A DNA stretch of 35,926 nucleotides from an uncultured Collinsella sp. (GTDB lineage Bacteria > Actinomycetota > Coriobacteriia > Coriobacteriales > Coriobacteriaceae). A program made the position numbers and the translations under genes. The DNA is taken from positions 1 to 35,926 of the forward strand of contig CAAFPY010000002.1 of the NCBI GenBank assembly GCA_900764955.1, read 5' to 3'. Shown here in pieces: positions 26,771 to 34,049 of this stretch (its first letter is position 1; each line of letters opens with the position of its first letter). The notes below the pieces were generated by a model, which worked only from the letters and a program-made list of their open reading frames with translations, did no database searches and was not told the DNA's origin.

Positions 26771-26867
26771 GGTTTCTCAGGTGCCGGAGGTTGCCCTGAA
26801 AGAGGAGCGCAGCGTACTTTGGTACGCAAGCGACGGTTTGAGGGGCAAGATCCGGTGCCTGAGGAAG
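26771..26867. repeat. Structured ~100-base repeat, copy A
   Basis: It lies directly after the stop of the first-listed HgdB-like gene and before the activase. Long arms (26776-26796 and about 26845-26864) pair, and an inner GCGTAC-TTTG-GTACGC hairpin is perfect. It matches copy B (28066-28166) with several base changes that keep pairing. See findings. Confidence 0.8.
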
Positions 26868-28031
26868 CTAGAGGGTTTCGATGAAGGCGGCGATGCGGGT
26901 CTCGATCTGGCCCATGTCACCGTTGCTGTAGTCGGTCTCGATCTTCATATACGGAATACCCGCACCCTCGACAACCTCCTGCATTCGCGCACTCTCAACG
27001 TTAAAGGTGTGGCAGGCCTGCAGCACGCTCTCCACTACGCCATCGACGTGATACTTCTCGCACATGGCCAGCGTGTTTTCCATACGACCGTCATTGGGCG
27101 TCATGACCGAGCAGTTGATATCCAGGTAGCGGTCGGCGATGCCGCGCAGGATGTCGGGAGCCTCCGGGTCGATCATCATGGCCGCCGTGCGCTCGCCCGA
27201 GCAGTCGTCCATGCACACGACCACACCGCCGTTGGACTCGATGGTGCGACCGATCTTGTTAATCACGCCGCCCACCGGGCAGCCGGTGATCAGAATGCGC
27301 TTGGCATCCGCCGCGACCGGGCGCTCGCCCGCGTCGTAGGCCTCGCGCAGCTTGGCGACCTTTTGCTCCAGCTGCTGCGTATAGGCCTCGAAATCAAAGC
27401 TGAACGTACCGGCAAACATGGTGCTCATCAGGTCGACGCCGCTCATGGCCGCCGGCTGGTTAGCCTGCAGCGCAAACATCTCGAGCTGGGCCGCACGCAA
27501 GCGGTTGCGACGACGGACGGCAGCGCGCAGGTCATCGTCGGTAATCGTGATGCCGTAGAAGCCCTCGAGCTCCTCCTTGAGCAGGCGGCACTCCTCGTAC
27601 CAGCCTTCACGCTCGTAGGCACGATCGCGACCCTGCGGAAGATGCAGAATGTGCGTGCGCTTGAGCTCGTTGAGTAGCTCGTACATCTTCTTCTTGCCGT
27701 CGCAGGTGGTCTCGCCGATGATCATGTCGCTAAAGTACGTAAACGGGCACTTTTGCGAGTAGGCAAAACCGTAGGTCGACTTGATGAGCGGGCACAGGTT
27801 TGCCGGCAGCACCTTCTCGGCCTCGGGAATCACCTCATCGGACGTACCGCACAGAGCCACGCTCGCAGCCCCCGCGGCATCGATAATCTCGAGCGGCGTA
27901 TAGCTGCACAAAAAGCCGACCAGGCGATTACCCGCCTGCTTATAATCCTTGACGCGAATAAACGCCGCTTTGCGTTGCTCGTTGAACTCCTCAAACGTGC
28001 GCGGCAACGGCTGTTCATTATTTTCCGACAT
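26868..28031 (-). CDS. HgdB-like protein, double-cubane/2-hydroxyacyl-CoA dehydratase family (second of two)
   Basis: The 387-residue protein belongs to the family of 2-hydroxyacyl-CoA dehydratase D-components and double-cubane cluster proteins, which receive electrons from an HgdC-type activase. Conserved cysteines stand in [12 protein letters not shown] (about residue 90), QKCPF (about 105) and [13 protein letters not shown] (about 120), with more in DDCSGER, INCSV and LQACHTFN. The ATG has GGAG seven bases ahead. The protein is closely related to the upstream gene product but shorter at the N-terminus. Substrate is unknown; the missing CoA-transferase argues against a plain fermentation enzyme. 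Confidence 0.9.
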   Translation of the reverse strand: MSENNEQPLPRTFEEFNEQRKAAFIRVKDYKQAGNRLVGFLCSYTPLEIIDAAGAASVALCGTSDEVIPEAEKVLPANLCPLIKSTYGFAYSQKCPFTYFSDMIIGETTCDGKKKMYELLNELKRTHILHLPQGRDRAYEREGWYEECRLLKEELEGFYGITITDDDLRAAVRRRNRLRAAQLEMFALQANQPAAMSGVDLMSTMFAGTFSFDFEAYTQQLEQKVAKLREAYDAGERPVAADAKRILITGCPVGGVINKIGRTIESNGGVVVCMDDCSGERTAAMMIDPEAPDILRGIADRYLDINCSVMTPNDGRMENTLAMCEKYHVDGVVESVLQACHTFNVESARMQEVVEGAGIPYMKIETDYSNGDMGQIETRIAAFIETL

Positions 28032-28065
28032 ATAACTCCTAAACCTTTTAACCAACCAAGGAAAC

Positions 28066-28166
28066 GGCTTTCCCAGGTGCCCGAGGTTGCCGTGAAAGAG
28101 GAGCGCCGCGTACTTTGGGTATGCAAGCGACGGTTTGAACGGCAAGATCGGGTGCCTGGGGAAGCC
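28066..28166. repeat. Structured ~100-base repeat, copy B
   Basis: It sits between the two HgdB-like genes. The arms CCCAGGTGCCCGA and TCGGGTGCCTGGG pair, then GCCGT with ACGGC, and a GCGTAC/GTATGC stem is at the centre. It is about 85 percent like copy A. It is not coding, although it is open in one frame. Confidence 0.8.
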
Positions 28167-28182
28167 GCCAGGACGAATAGTC

Positions 28183-29466
28183 CTAAATGGTTTCCAAGAA
28201 AGCCTCAATCCTGGTTTGCAGTTGGCCTGCATCCTCGCCGGCGTAGTCGGTCGTGATGTGCATAAACGGAATGCCGGCCTCCTCGGCGGCCTTCTCCACG
28301 GCAAACGACTCCATCTCGTAGAGCGTGCAGAACTGCAGGGCCACGTCGACAATGCCGTCGGCATGCAGGTTCTTGGCCATCTGGACAATGTCCTTCATAC
28401 GCTGGTCGTTGGGCGTAAAGACGGCACAGTTGATCTTAAAGTAGCGCTCGGCGATAGCATCGAGCATCTCGTCAACCGTCTCACCGGACTCATCGACCAA
28501 GTCCTTGTAATAGCGCGAACCCGTGCAGGACTCCTCGCCCACCACAACGCCGCCGGCCTTCTCGATGAGGTTGAACAGCTTCCAGTTGGGCACGGCCATG
28601 GGCGTGCCGGTGTACAGGATGCGCTTGGTTCCCTTGGGCGCCACGCCCTCTCCGGCCTCGACACGCTGCTCACACTCGGCCGCCATATCGTTGATGGCTC
28701 CGGTCAGACGCGGCGTGTCGTCCGTAAAGGCGGCCTGAACGGTCAGCAGGCTGTCGAGACCGCTAATGGGCGCTGGGTCGGCAGCGCGCGTGGCAGCGAG
28801 GCGCTGCAGGGCGCGACGCTTCTCATTGACGGCGCGGATGGCGGCCTTCAGACGCTCAGGCGTAATCGTGACGCCGCACTCTTCCTCAATCTTGGCGGCG
28901 AGCTTTTTAACCTCGGCCTTCCAGGTCACGAGCGTCGACTCGTCGTGCACGTTGGGAATATCCATGACGTACATGTTCTTTTGCGTGGCAAAAAACTCGT
29001 AGGCCTTCTTCTTGCCATCGCAGGTGTTCTCGCCTACCACCAAGTCACTCGACTCGATGTAGGGGCAGACCTCACCCAGCTTAAAGCCGGCAAAGCTCTT
29101 GATAAGCGGACAAGTGTTGCGCGGCAAGTGCTCCTCGACCTTGTCCGTTGCCCAATCGGCACCCGAGCACAGACCAACGGGAATGCCGTCACAGGCAAGC
29201 ACGATCTCCTCGGGCACGTACACGCAGAACGAGCCCACGATTTTGGTGGCCTCGCCAGCCTCCTTCTTGTCGAGCATCTCCTTAATGCGGCCGCTATGGA
29301 TGTTGGTGGCCACAAAGTCCAAGTAGGACGTGGACTTGGGGCGGTTGTTCTGCGACAGGAACATGTCCCCGTACATCTGGCCCACGGCGCCCAGCAGCAT
29401 ATCGTGGTCGGCAAGATTCATGCCGAGGCTCTCCCACATCGGATGGAAATCGAATTCTTCAGCCAT
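28183..29466 (-). CDS. HgdB-like protein, double-cubane/2-hydroxyacyl-CoA dehydratase family (first of two)
   Basis: The 427-residue protein has the length of double-cubane cluster proteins. Cysteines that may hold the iron-sulfur cluster are in [18 protein letters not shown] (about residue 120), EVCPY (about 135) and [13 protein letters not shown] (about 150); [18 protein letters not shown] and [11 protein letters not shown] occur later. These match the paralogue position by position, so the pair arose by duplication. The two may form a heterodimer like HadBC, or two separate reductases sharing one activase. GAGGGG precedes the ATG. It opens the probable seven-gene operon. Confidence 0.9.
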   Translation of the reverse strand: MAEEFDFHPMWESLGMNLADHDMLLGAVGQMYGDMFLSQNNRPKSTSYLDFVATNIHSGRIKEMLDKKEAGEATKIVGSFCVYVPEEIVLACDGIPVGLCSGADWATDKVEEHLPRNTCPLIKSFAGFKLGEVCPYIESSDLVVGENTCDGKKKAYEFFATQKNMYVMDIPNVHDESTLVTWKAEVKKLAAKIEEECGVTITPERLKAAIRAVNEKRRALQRLAATRAADPAPISGLDSLLTVQAAFTDDTPRLTGAINDMAAECEQRVEAGEGVAPKGTKRILYTGTPMAVPNWKLFNLIEKAGGVVVGEESCTGSRYYKDLVDESGETVDEMLDAIAERYFKINCAVFTPNDQRMKDIVQMAKNLHADGIVDVALQFCTLYEMESFAVEKAAEEAGIPFMHITTDYAGEDAGQLQTRIEAFLETI

Positions 29467-29625
29467 AACGGTTCCCCTCTCGAACCAAAAACGGATAACA
29501 GCGGTATCGATGCACGACGGACGGCGATTGCCCGGCCGTGCTCAAACCCGGAATTTTAGGGAACCTGCTTTGCGGTCGATTATTTAGTTGTGCGTCGTCT
29601 CTCCCGGAGCCGTGAACATACCTGC

Positions 29626-29694
29626 TCATATGCGACTCCGAGCCATATACAGGGCGCGCGCGGCAACGCGGCAAATGTATGTCGTCTGCGGCAT
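29626..29694 (-). CDS. Possible 22-residue leader peptide ending at UGA
   Basis: ATG 29694 has AGGAGG eight bases upstream (29708-29703), the strongest ribosome site of the region. The peptide begins MPQTTYICRVAARALYM and stops at UGA (29628-29626). If that UGA were read through, 13 further codons follow before TAA. It lies in the long leader of the HgdB-selD operon, about 24 bases after the predicted transcript start. Whether it is translated is not known. Confidence 0.35.
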   Translation of the reverse strand: MPQTTYICRVAARALYMARSRI

Positions 29695-29724
29695 GTGCGC
29701 ACCCTCCTTAACCAGTTGAGGTCA

Positions 29725-29762
29725 ACTATATCAACGGTCATCGACCATGCGAACACCGTTGA
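29725..29762 (-). promoter_or_regulatory. Promoter with operator-like inverted repeat for the HgdB-selD operon
   Basis: On the minus strand -35 TTCGCA (29753-29748), a 17-base spacer and -10 TATAGT (29730-29725). The inverted repeat TCAACGGT/ACCGTTGA (29731-29738 and 29755-29762) covers both the spacer and the -35, which is a common place for a repressor. A leader of about 250 bases follows. Confidence 0.5.
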
Positions 29763-29851
29763 CATTCGTACGACAGCGTCGTGTGCCGTTGTCTAATAAA
29801 TTATTATCTTGATTAATAATAGTTTGTCATACCTCATTCGGCGAACGGCGA

Positions 29852-29887
29852 AAACAAAGCCGCCGAGGCTTATATCCCCCGACGGCG
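29852..29887 (-). terminator. Terminator of the modABC transcript
   Basis: The stem GCCGTCGGGG/CCTCGGCGGC (ten pairs, two of them G-T) has an eight-base loop and is followed on the minus strand by TTTGTTTT. It begins about 11 bases after the modC stop. Confidence 0.75.
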
Positions 29888-29897
29888 TTACCCGGCG

Positions 29898-30968
29898 CTA
29901 TCGACAAACCAAATGGATCTTGCTGGCATCAAAATGCATGCGCAGCGTCTCGCCTGCTTGCGGCAGCTCGTCGACAGGCATGCCCACTTTGTTGACCTTC
30001 CACTGCAGGCGCGTCGGCGCATCGGCACGCGGTGCGTCCAGCAGCACCAGGCGCTCAAAACGCGAATCGCTCACGCGGGCCACGTGCAGGTCATAGCTGT
30101 TGCGACCCCGCTCGGCACGGTTGTCCACATGGAAGTAGCTCGCACGAATACCCAGGTACGCCACGTTATCGGGAACCTCACGGCCCACGTTGAAGGTCAT
30201 GCCCCAGTCGAGGGCCTCAACTTCTTCGTCGCCGATCTTGCGCGCACGGCTTGTGTTCTTGCAGCCCGTCAAGCGCAGCGCGGCCAACGTTTGCGGGCGT
30301 CGAACCACGTCCTCGACGGAGCCGACCTCCTCAACATGCCCGTTGTGCATCACGCAGATGCGCTCGCACAGACGGCATGCTTCGTCGATGTCGTGGCTCA
30401 CGTAGAGCACGGTACGGTTGCACACATCGAACAGGTCGAGCATGTTCTGCTCAAGCGCGCTCTTGAGATACGCGTCGAGCGCGCTCATGGGCTCGTCGAA
30501 CATAAAAATGCCCGGGTGTGCCGCCACCATGCGAGCAAGCGCCACACGCTGCTGCTGGCCGCCCGAGAGGCGCGCGGGATAACGGTCGGCAAAGTTGGCC
30601 AGTCCAAAGATGCCCAGGTAGCGCTCGGCAAGTTGTCTGCGCGCTGCGGCGTCACCTGCACCCTCAACGCCGGCGCACACGTTATCGGCCACCGTCATAT
30701 TAGGGAACAGCTGATAGTTTTGAAACATCAGGGCGCTTTTTCGCTCCTGGGGCGAAAGGTTGATGCCCGCCGCAGAGTCAAAGAAGGTCACGCCGTTGAC
30801 GACGATCTTTCCCTCGTCGGGCGTCTCCACACCGGCAATGCAGCGCAGCGTGCAGCTCTTGCCACAGCCCGAGGCGCCCAGCAGCGCCACACGCTCCTCG
30901 CCGGCCTCAAGCTGCATGTCGAGCATAAACCCGGGATAGCGTTTTTTGATATCCAAAACGAGCGACAT
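29898..30968 (-). CDS. modC: Molybdate ABC transporter ATPase ModC
   Basis: The 356-residue ATPase powers molybdate import at the inner face of the membrane. Walker A GASGCGKS (about residue 31), Q-loop FQNYQLFPNMTV, signature LSGGQQQRVALAR (about 133), Walker B GIFMFDEP and the switch histidine in VSHDIDEA are all intact. Residues from about 230 form a TOBE-like C-terminal region. The MSLVLDIKKRYPGFML start and the signature region match ModC more than other importers, and modB lies four bases upstream. Tungstate cannot be ruled out as a second substrate. Confidence 0.93.
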   Translation of the reverse strand: MSLVLDIKKRYPGFMLDMQLEAGEERVALLGASGCGKSCTLRCIAGVETPDEGKIVVNGVTFFDSAAGINLSPQERKSALMFQNYQLFPNMTVADNVCAGVEGAGDAAARRQLAERYLGIFGLANFADRYPARLSGGQQQRVALARMVAAHPGIFMFDEPMSALDAYLKSALEQNMLDLFDVCNRTVLYVSHDIDEACRLCERICVMHNGHVEEVGSVEDVVRRPQTLAALRLTGCKNTSRARKIGDEEVEALDWGMTFNVGREVPDNVAYLGIRASYFHVDNRAERGRNSYDLHVARVSDSRFERLVLLDAPRADAPTRLQWKVNKVGMPVDELPQAGETLRMHFDASKIHLVCR

Positions 30969-30971
30969 AGC

Positions 30972-32414
30972 TTATCGACCTCCCTGCGGTGCTGCGTCGT
31001 CGCGCATAAGCTCGGCCAGCGCCTCGCGATCGATGCGCAAGGCATCGCCGCCGACCGGGTCGAGCGAATCGGTCTGGCTGCCCAGCCGCTTGGCCTGCTT
31101 GCGCTCCGCGCGGGACAGGCCGCGCTCGCGGTACTTTTGCGAATGCGCCGTGTACATATTGATGAACAAAATGACCAGGAAACTAAACACGATCACGACG
31201 ACGACCCAAAAGAGGGCCACCGACGTGTTGCCGCCCATCCACTCAAAGTAGATGGCGATGGGAATGGTCTGCGTAATACCGGCGTAGTTGCCCGCAAAGA
31301 ACAGGGTGCAGCCAAACTCGCCCATCGCGCGGGCAAAGGCGAGCACCGTGCCGGCGGCAATCGAGGGCCAGCCGAGCGGCATCATGAGCTTGGTAAAGAT
31401 GCGACACTCGGACCATCCCAAGGTTCGCGCGGCGTCGAGCATCTGCGTGTCGAGGCTCTCGAAGGCTCCGAGTGCCGTACGATAGACGAGCGGGAACGAC
31501 ACCACCACGGCAGAGATCACCGCCGCCGGCCACGTAAAGACAATCGAGATGCCATGCGCGATGAGCCACTGGCCCACCCCGGTCGAGCGGCCAAACAGCA
31601 TGAGGAGCAGAAAGCCACAAACCGTGGGCGGCAGCACCATAGGAATCGTAAAGACCGAATCGAGCAGGCCCTTGATGCGACTCGAGGTACCCATAGTCTT
31701 CCACGCGGCGAACAGGCCCAGCGCAAAGGAGATCAGCAGGGCAAGGCCGCTCGTTTTAACGGACACCCAAAACGGGCGATAGTCGATGTCGCCCAAAAAG
31801 GAAGCCAGAGAGGTCAAGGGCCCCTGCTCATCCCGCAACGCGACAGACGACGCCTCTACCATTTGAGCGCTATCAAGCCAACGCGCGCCGCCCTTGGCAT
31901 CACCCGAGGCTGACGCAATCACCACATAGCGGTCCCCATCCGCACCACGCACATCAAAGCCATAGGTATACCCGCCGGCATCAAACGTTGTTTCCGCCGT
32001 GACATACCAAGGAAGATCCACGTCCCCTAGCTGCGCACCTCCCATGCAGTTTGCGCTGTCGAGCTCACAGACAAGGGCCTTGAGACCCGATACGCACTCG
32101 TTGTCCTGCGGATCCAATCCATACTTCTCGACTGCCTTGGGCGATATCCACACCACAACGCGATCGGCAGCGGGCGCCACTACAAGGTCCACGTCCTCGT
32201 CAACGGGAAACCGGTAGCCCTCAGGCTGGCCCTCCATGGCACGAGCGGTCCCCTTGGACAGCCGCTCAAAACCCTCGATCCCATAGGAAAGCCCATGAGC
32301 GGTCGCAGCAACCTGGGCCCCGTCCTCAGCGTCCCCAGCAAACGCAAATCCCGGCACCCAGCAAAGCGCGAGGGTCAAAGCACAGGCGACAAGCATGCGG
32401 AATCTATTAAGCAC
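30972..32414 (-). CDS. modB: Molybdate permease ModB with a large extracytoplasmic N-terminal domain
   Basis: The 480-residue protein is far longer than the usual ~230 of ModB. Residues about 200-420 are the permease: VSVKTSGLALLISFALGLFA, IPMVLPPTVCGFLLL and the ATPase-contact loop LDAARTLGWSECRIF, with FARAMGEFGCTL. Ahead of it are a signal peptide (about residues 1-26, ending GFAFA) and an outer domain of about 170 residues with three cysteines (NEC, LVC, ANC). A charged 55-residue tail ends the protein. The GTG at 32414 has TTGGAG six bases before it; a GTG directly overlapping the modA stop is less likely. Confidence 0.9.
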   Translation of the reverse strand: MLNRFRMLVACALTLALCWVPGFAFAGDAEDGAQVAATAHGLSYGIEGFERLSKGTARAMEGQPEGYRFPVDEDVDLVVAPAADRVVVWISPKAVEKYGLDPQDNECVSGLKALVCELDSANCMGGAQLGDVDLPWYVTAETTFDAGGYTYGFDVRGADGDRYVVIASASGDAKGGARWLDSAQMVEASSVALRDEQGPLTSLASFLGDIDYRPFWVSVKTSGLALLISFALGLFAAWKTMGTSSRIKGLLDSVFTIPMVLPPTVCGFLLLMLFGRSTGVGQWLIAHGISIVFTWPAAVISAVVVSFPLVYRTALGAFESLDTQMLDAARTLGWSECRIFTKLMMPLGWPSIAAGTVLAFARAMGEFGCTLFFAGNYAGITQTIPIAIYFEWMGGNTSVALFWVVVVIVFSFLVILFINMYTAHSQKYRERGLSRAERKQAKRLGSQTDSLDPVGGDALRIDREALAELMRDDAAPQGGR

Positions 32415-32482
32415 GAAAAGCTCCAAGCGAATACAAGGACGGAGTGAAACACAAAACGATGGAATTATCGCGCCAAGCCGCA

Positions 32483-33355
32483 CTACGCGGAAAGCTCAAA
32501 GCTGTACTTAGCCCAAATCTTCTGAGCCTTCTTGCTGGACAGGCAAAAGTCGATGAACGCCTTGGCCTCGTCGGCGTGCTCGGAGCTCTCGGCAACGGCA
32601 CCCGGGTACACGATGGGCTTGTGCGAATCCTCGGGGCACACGAAGGCTTCCTCGATGCCGTCGTAGCGGAAGATGTCAGAGCTGTAGACAAAACCGGCCA
32701 CGCAGTCGCCTGTGGACACATAGGCGGCGGCGGTACCAACTTTGTCTGCCAGTGCGACCTTGTCGGCGATCTCGGGAGCGTACTCGCCGTCTTCGCCCTC
32801 GGCGCCGGTATAGAGGCCCACGGAGGCCAGGGCCTGGTTGGCGTACTTGCCGGCGGGAACGGCCTTGGCGTCGCCAATGGCGATCTTGCCGTCCAGATTC
32901 GCGACGTCGGCGATGGCCTCGACTTTGGTGTCGGAGCCCTCGGCGCGAATGATCACGAGGTCGTTGACGAACATATCCTCACGGGTGTCGACGTCGACGA
33001 GCTCGGCGGCTTCGGCGTCGTCCATGGTGCCCTTGGAGGCCGTGATGAGCACATCGGCCGTGGCGCCGGCACGCATCTGCTCGACGAGGTCGCCGGAGGC
33101 CTTAAACTGCGTGTCGGCAAAGGTGGTGCCGGTCTGATCGGTGTAGAGCTCCTGGACCTCGGGCAGGGCCTTCTCGAGAGAGTTGGCAGCGAAGACCTGC
33201 AGCTCGACAGCTTTCTTGGAAGATGCCTTAGCAGAACCGGCATCGGAGCCAGTCGGCTCAGACGTCTTGTTGCCGGAGCAGCCGGCAAGGCCAAGGCCGG
33301 CAGCGGCGACAGCAGAGAGCGAGACGAATCCGCGGCGAGAAACCATATCGAACAC
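32483..33355 (-). CDS. modA: Molybdate-binding lipoprotein ModA
   Basis: The 290-residue protein binds molybdate outside the membrane and passes it to ModB. The start carries SRRGFVSLSAVAAAGLGLAGC, in which LAGC is a lipobox; the paired arginines hint at Tat export. ELQVFAANSLEKALPEVQELY and SKGTMDDAEA are typical of ModA ligand contacts, followed by GKIAIGDAKAVPAGKYANQAL. A GTG at 33355 was chosen because AAAGGG lies six bases ahead; the ATG three codons later has no site at the right distance. It is the first gene of modABC. Confidence 0.93.
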   Translation of the reverse strand: MFDMVSRRGFVSLSAVAAAGLGLAGCSGNKTSEPTGSDAGSAKASSKKAVELQVFAANSLEKALPEVQELYTDQTGTTFADTQFKASGDLVEQMRAGATADVLITASKGTMDDAEAAELVDVDTREDMFVNDLVIIRAEGSDTKVEAIADVANLDGKIAIGDAKAVPAGKYANQALASVGLYTGAEGEDGEYAPEIADKVALADKVGTAAAYVSTGDCVAGFVYSSDIFRYDGIEEAFVCPEDSHKPIVYPGAVAESSEHADEAKAFIDFCLSSKKAQKIWAKYSFELSA

Positions 33356-33415
33356 GTTCAACCCTTTCGAACGATACACCCGGGCACCTCGCCGCAGGCT
33401 TTATTCTGTAATTAG

Positions 33416-33455
33416 ATTATACTTCGGTGCGAATAATGATTCTGAGAAATTATTC
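33416..33455 (-). promoter_or_regulatory. Promoter region and palindromic operator of modA
   Basis: On the minus strand a -10 TATAAT is at 33421-33416, without a good -35. The inverted repeat GAATAAT/ATTATTC (33431-33455) covers the -35 area, and TCTGAGAA is directly repeated (33441 and 33460). This is where a molybdate-responsive repressor would sit, but the sequence is not a clear ModE site. Confidence 0.5.
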
Positions 33456-33559
33456 TTGTCTGAGAATATAGTTTCAGGCATGCCTACAGAATGCCGTCCC
33501 CTTGGGCACAAATAATAGGCGGAGCAGCCGTTCAGGTCGCCCCGCCGCAGGTAAACCGC

Positions 33560-34039
33560 TTAGTTGGTATGTCCGCCGCCCGCTGTCATTTGGGCTGCAT
33601 GCTCCAGCTGATCGCTCACGGCCTCCCAGCTTTCGCGGGCGGCCTTCGTAGAACCGGGAAAGTTTACGACAAGTGTATGACCTCGTTGCATGCAAATAGC
33701 GCGCGAGAGCATAGCGCGGTGCGTCTTGGTCATGGAGTACGCACGGATCGCCTCTGCAATACCCGGCACATCGCGGTCGCAGACGGCACGCGTCGCCTCG
33801 GGCGTCACATCGCGCATCGAAAGTCCCGTGCCGCCGCAGGTGAGCACGACATTGGCGTGGCACTCATCGGCGGCTTCCACAATGGCATCACCGATCTCGC
33901 TGACGTCGTCGCGCACGACCACATGCGAGGCGACCATCCAGCCCTGCGCCTCGATAAGTTCCTCGAGTGCGGCTCCAGCCTCGTCCTGGGCAAGATCGCG
34001 CGTGTCCGAGCACGTCACGATCGAAATCTTTAACTCCAT
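33560..34039 (-). CDS. Molybdopterin adenylyltransferase-like protein, MoaB/Mog family
   Basis: The 159-residue protein fits the MogA/MoaB family that adenylates molybdopterin ahead of Mo insertion by MoeA. ISIVTCSDTRD at the start, VLTCGGTGLSMRDVTPEA in the middle and LVVNFPGSTKAARE near the end are the family motifs. The ATG at 34039 has GGAGGAA upstream and follows the moeA stop by ten bases, so the two are co-transcribed. MogA and MoaB cannot be told apart safely here. Confidence 0.92.
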   Translation of the reverse strand: MELKISIVTCSDTRDLAQDEAGAALEELIEAQGWMVASHVVVRDDVSEIGDAIVEAADECHANVVLTCGGTGLSMRDVTPEATRAVCDRDVPGIAEAIRAYSMTKTHRAMLSRAICMQRGHTLVVNFPGSTKAARESWEAVSDQLEHAAQMTAGGGHTN

Positions 34040-34049
34040 AACATTCCTC

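Larger units (their letters stand above)
29467..29897. other. 431-base gap between the HgdB operon and modC
   Basis: It contains, from right to left on the minus strand, the modC terminator (29852-29887), an AT-rich palindrome (ATTATTA/TAATAAT, 29800-29820), a promoter with an overlapping inverted repeat (29725-29762), a short ORF with a strong ribosome site (29626-29694), and about 160 further leader bases with no clear structure. Confidence 0.6.

Noticed and set aside
28032..28388. N-terminal extension of the second HgdB-like gene
   Set aside because: The extension runs through the structured repeat and into the previous gene; ATG 28031 has its own GGAG site.
26868..29466. HgdB/HgdC genes as a (R)-2-hydroxyglutaryl-CoA fermentation set
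   Set aside because: No CoA-transferase, 2-hydroxy acid dehydrogenase, decarboxylase or acyl-CoA dehydrogenase is nearby, and the operon continues into selD.
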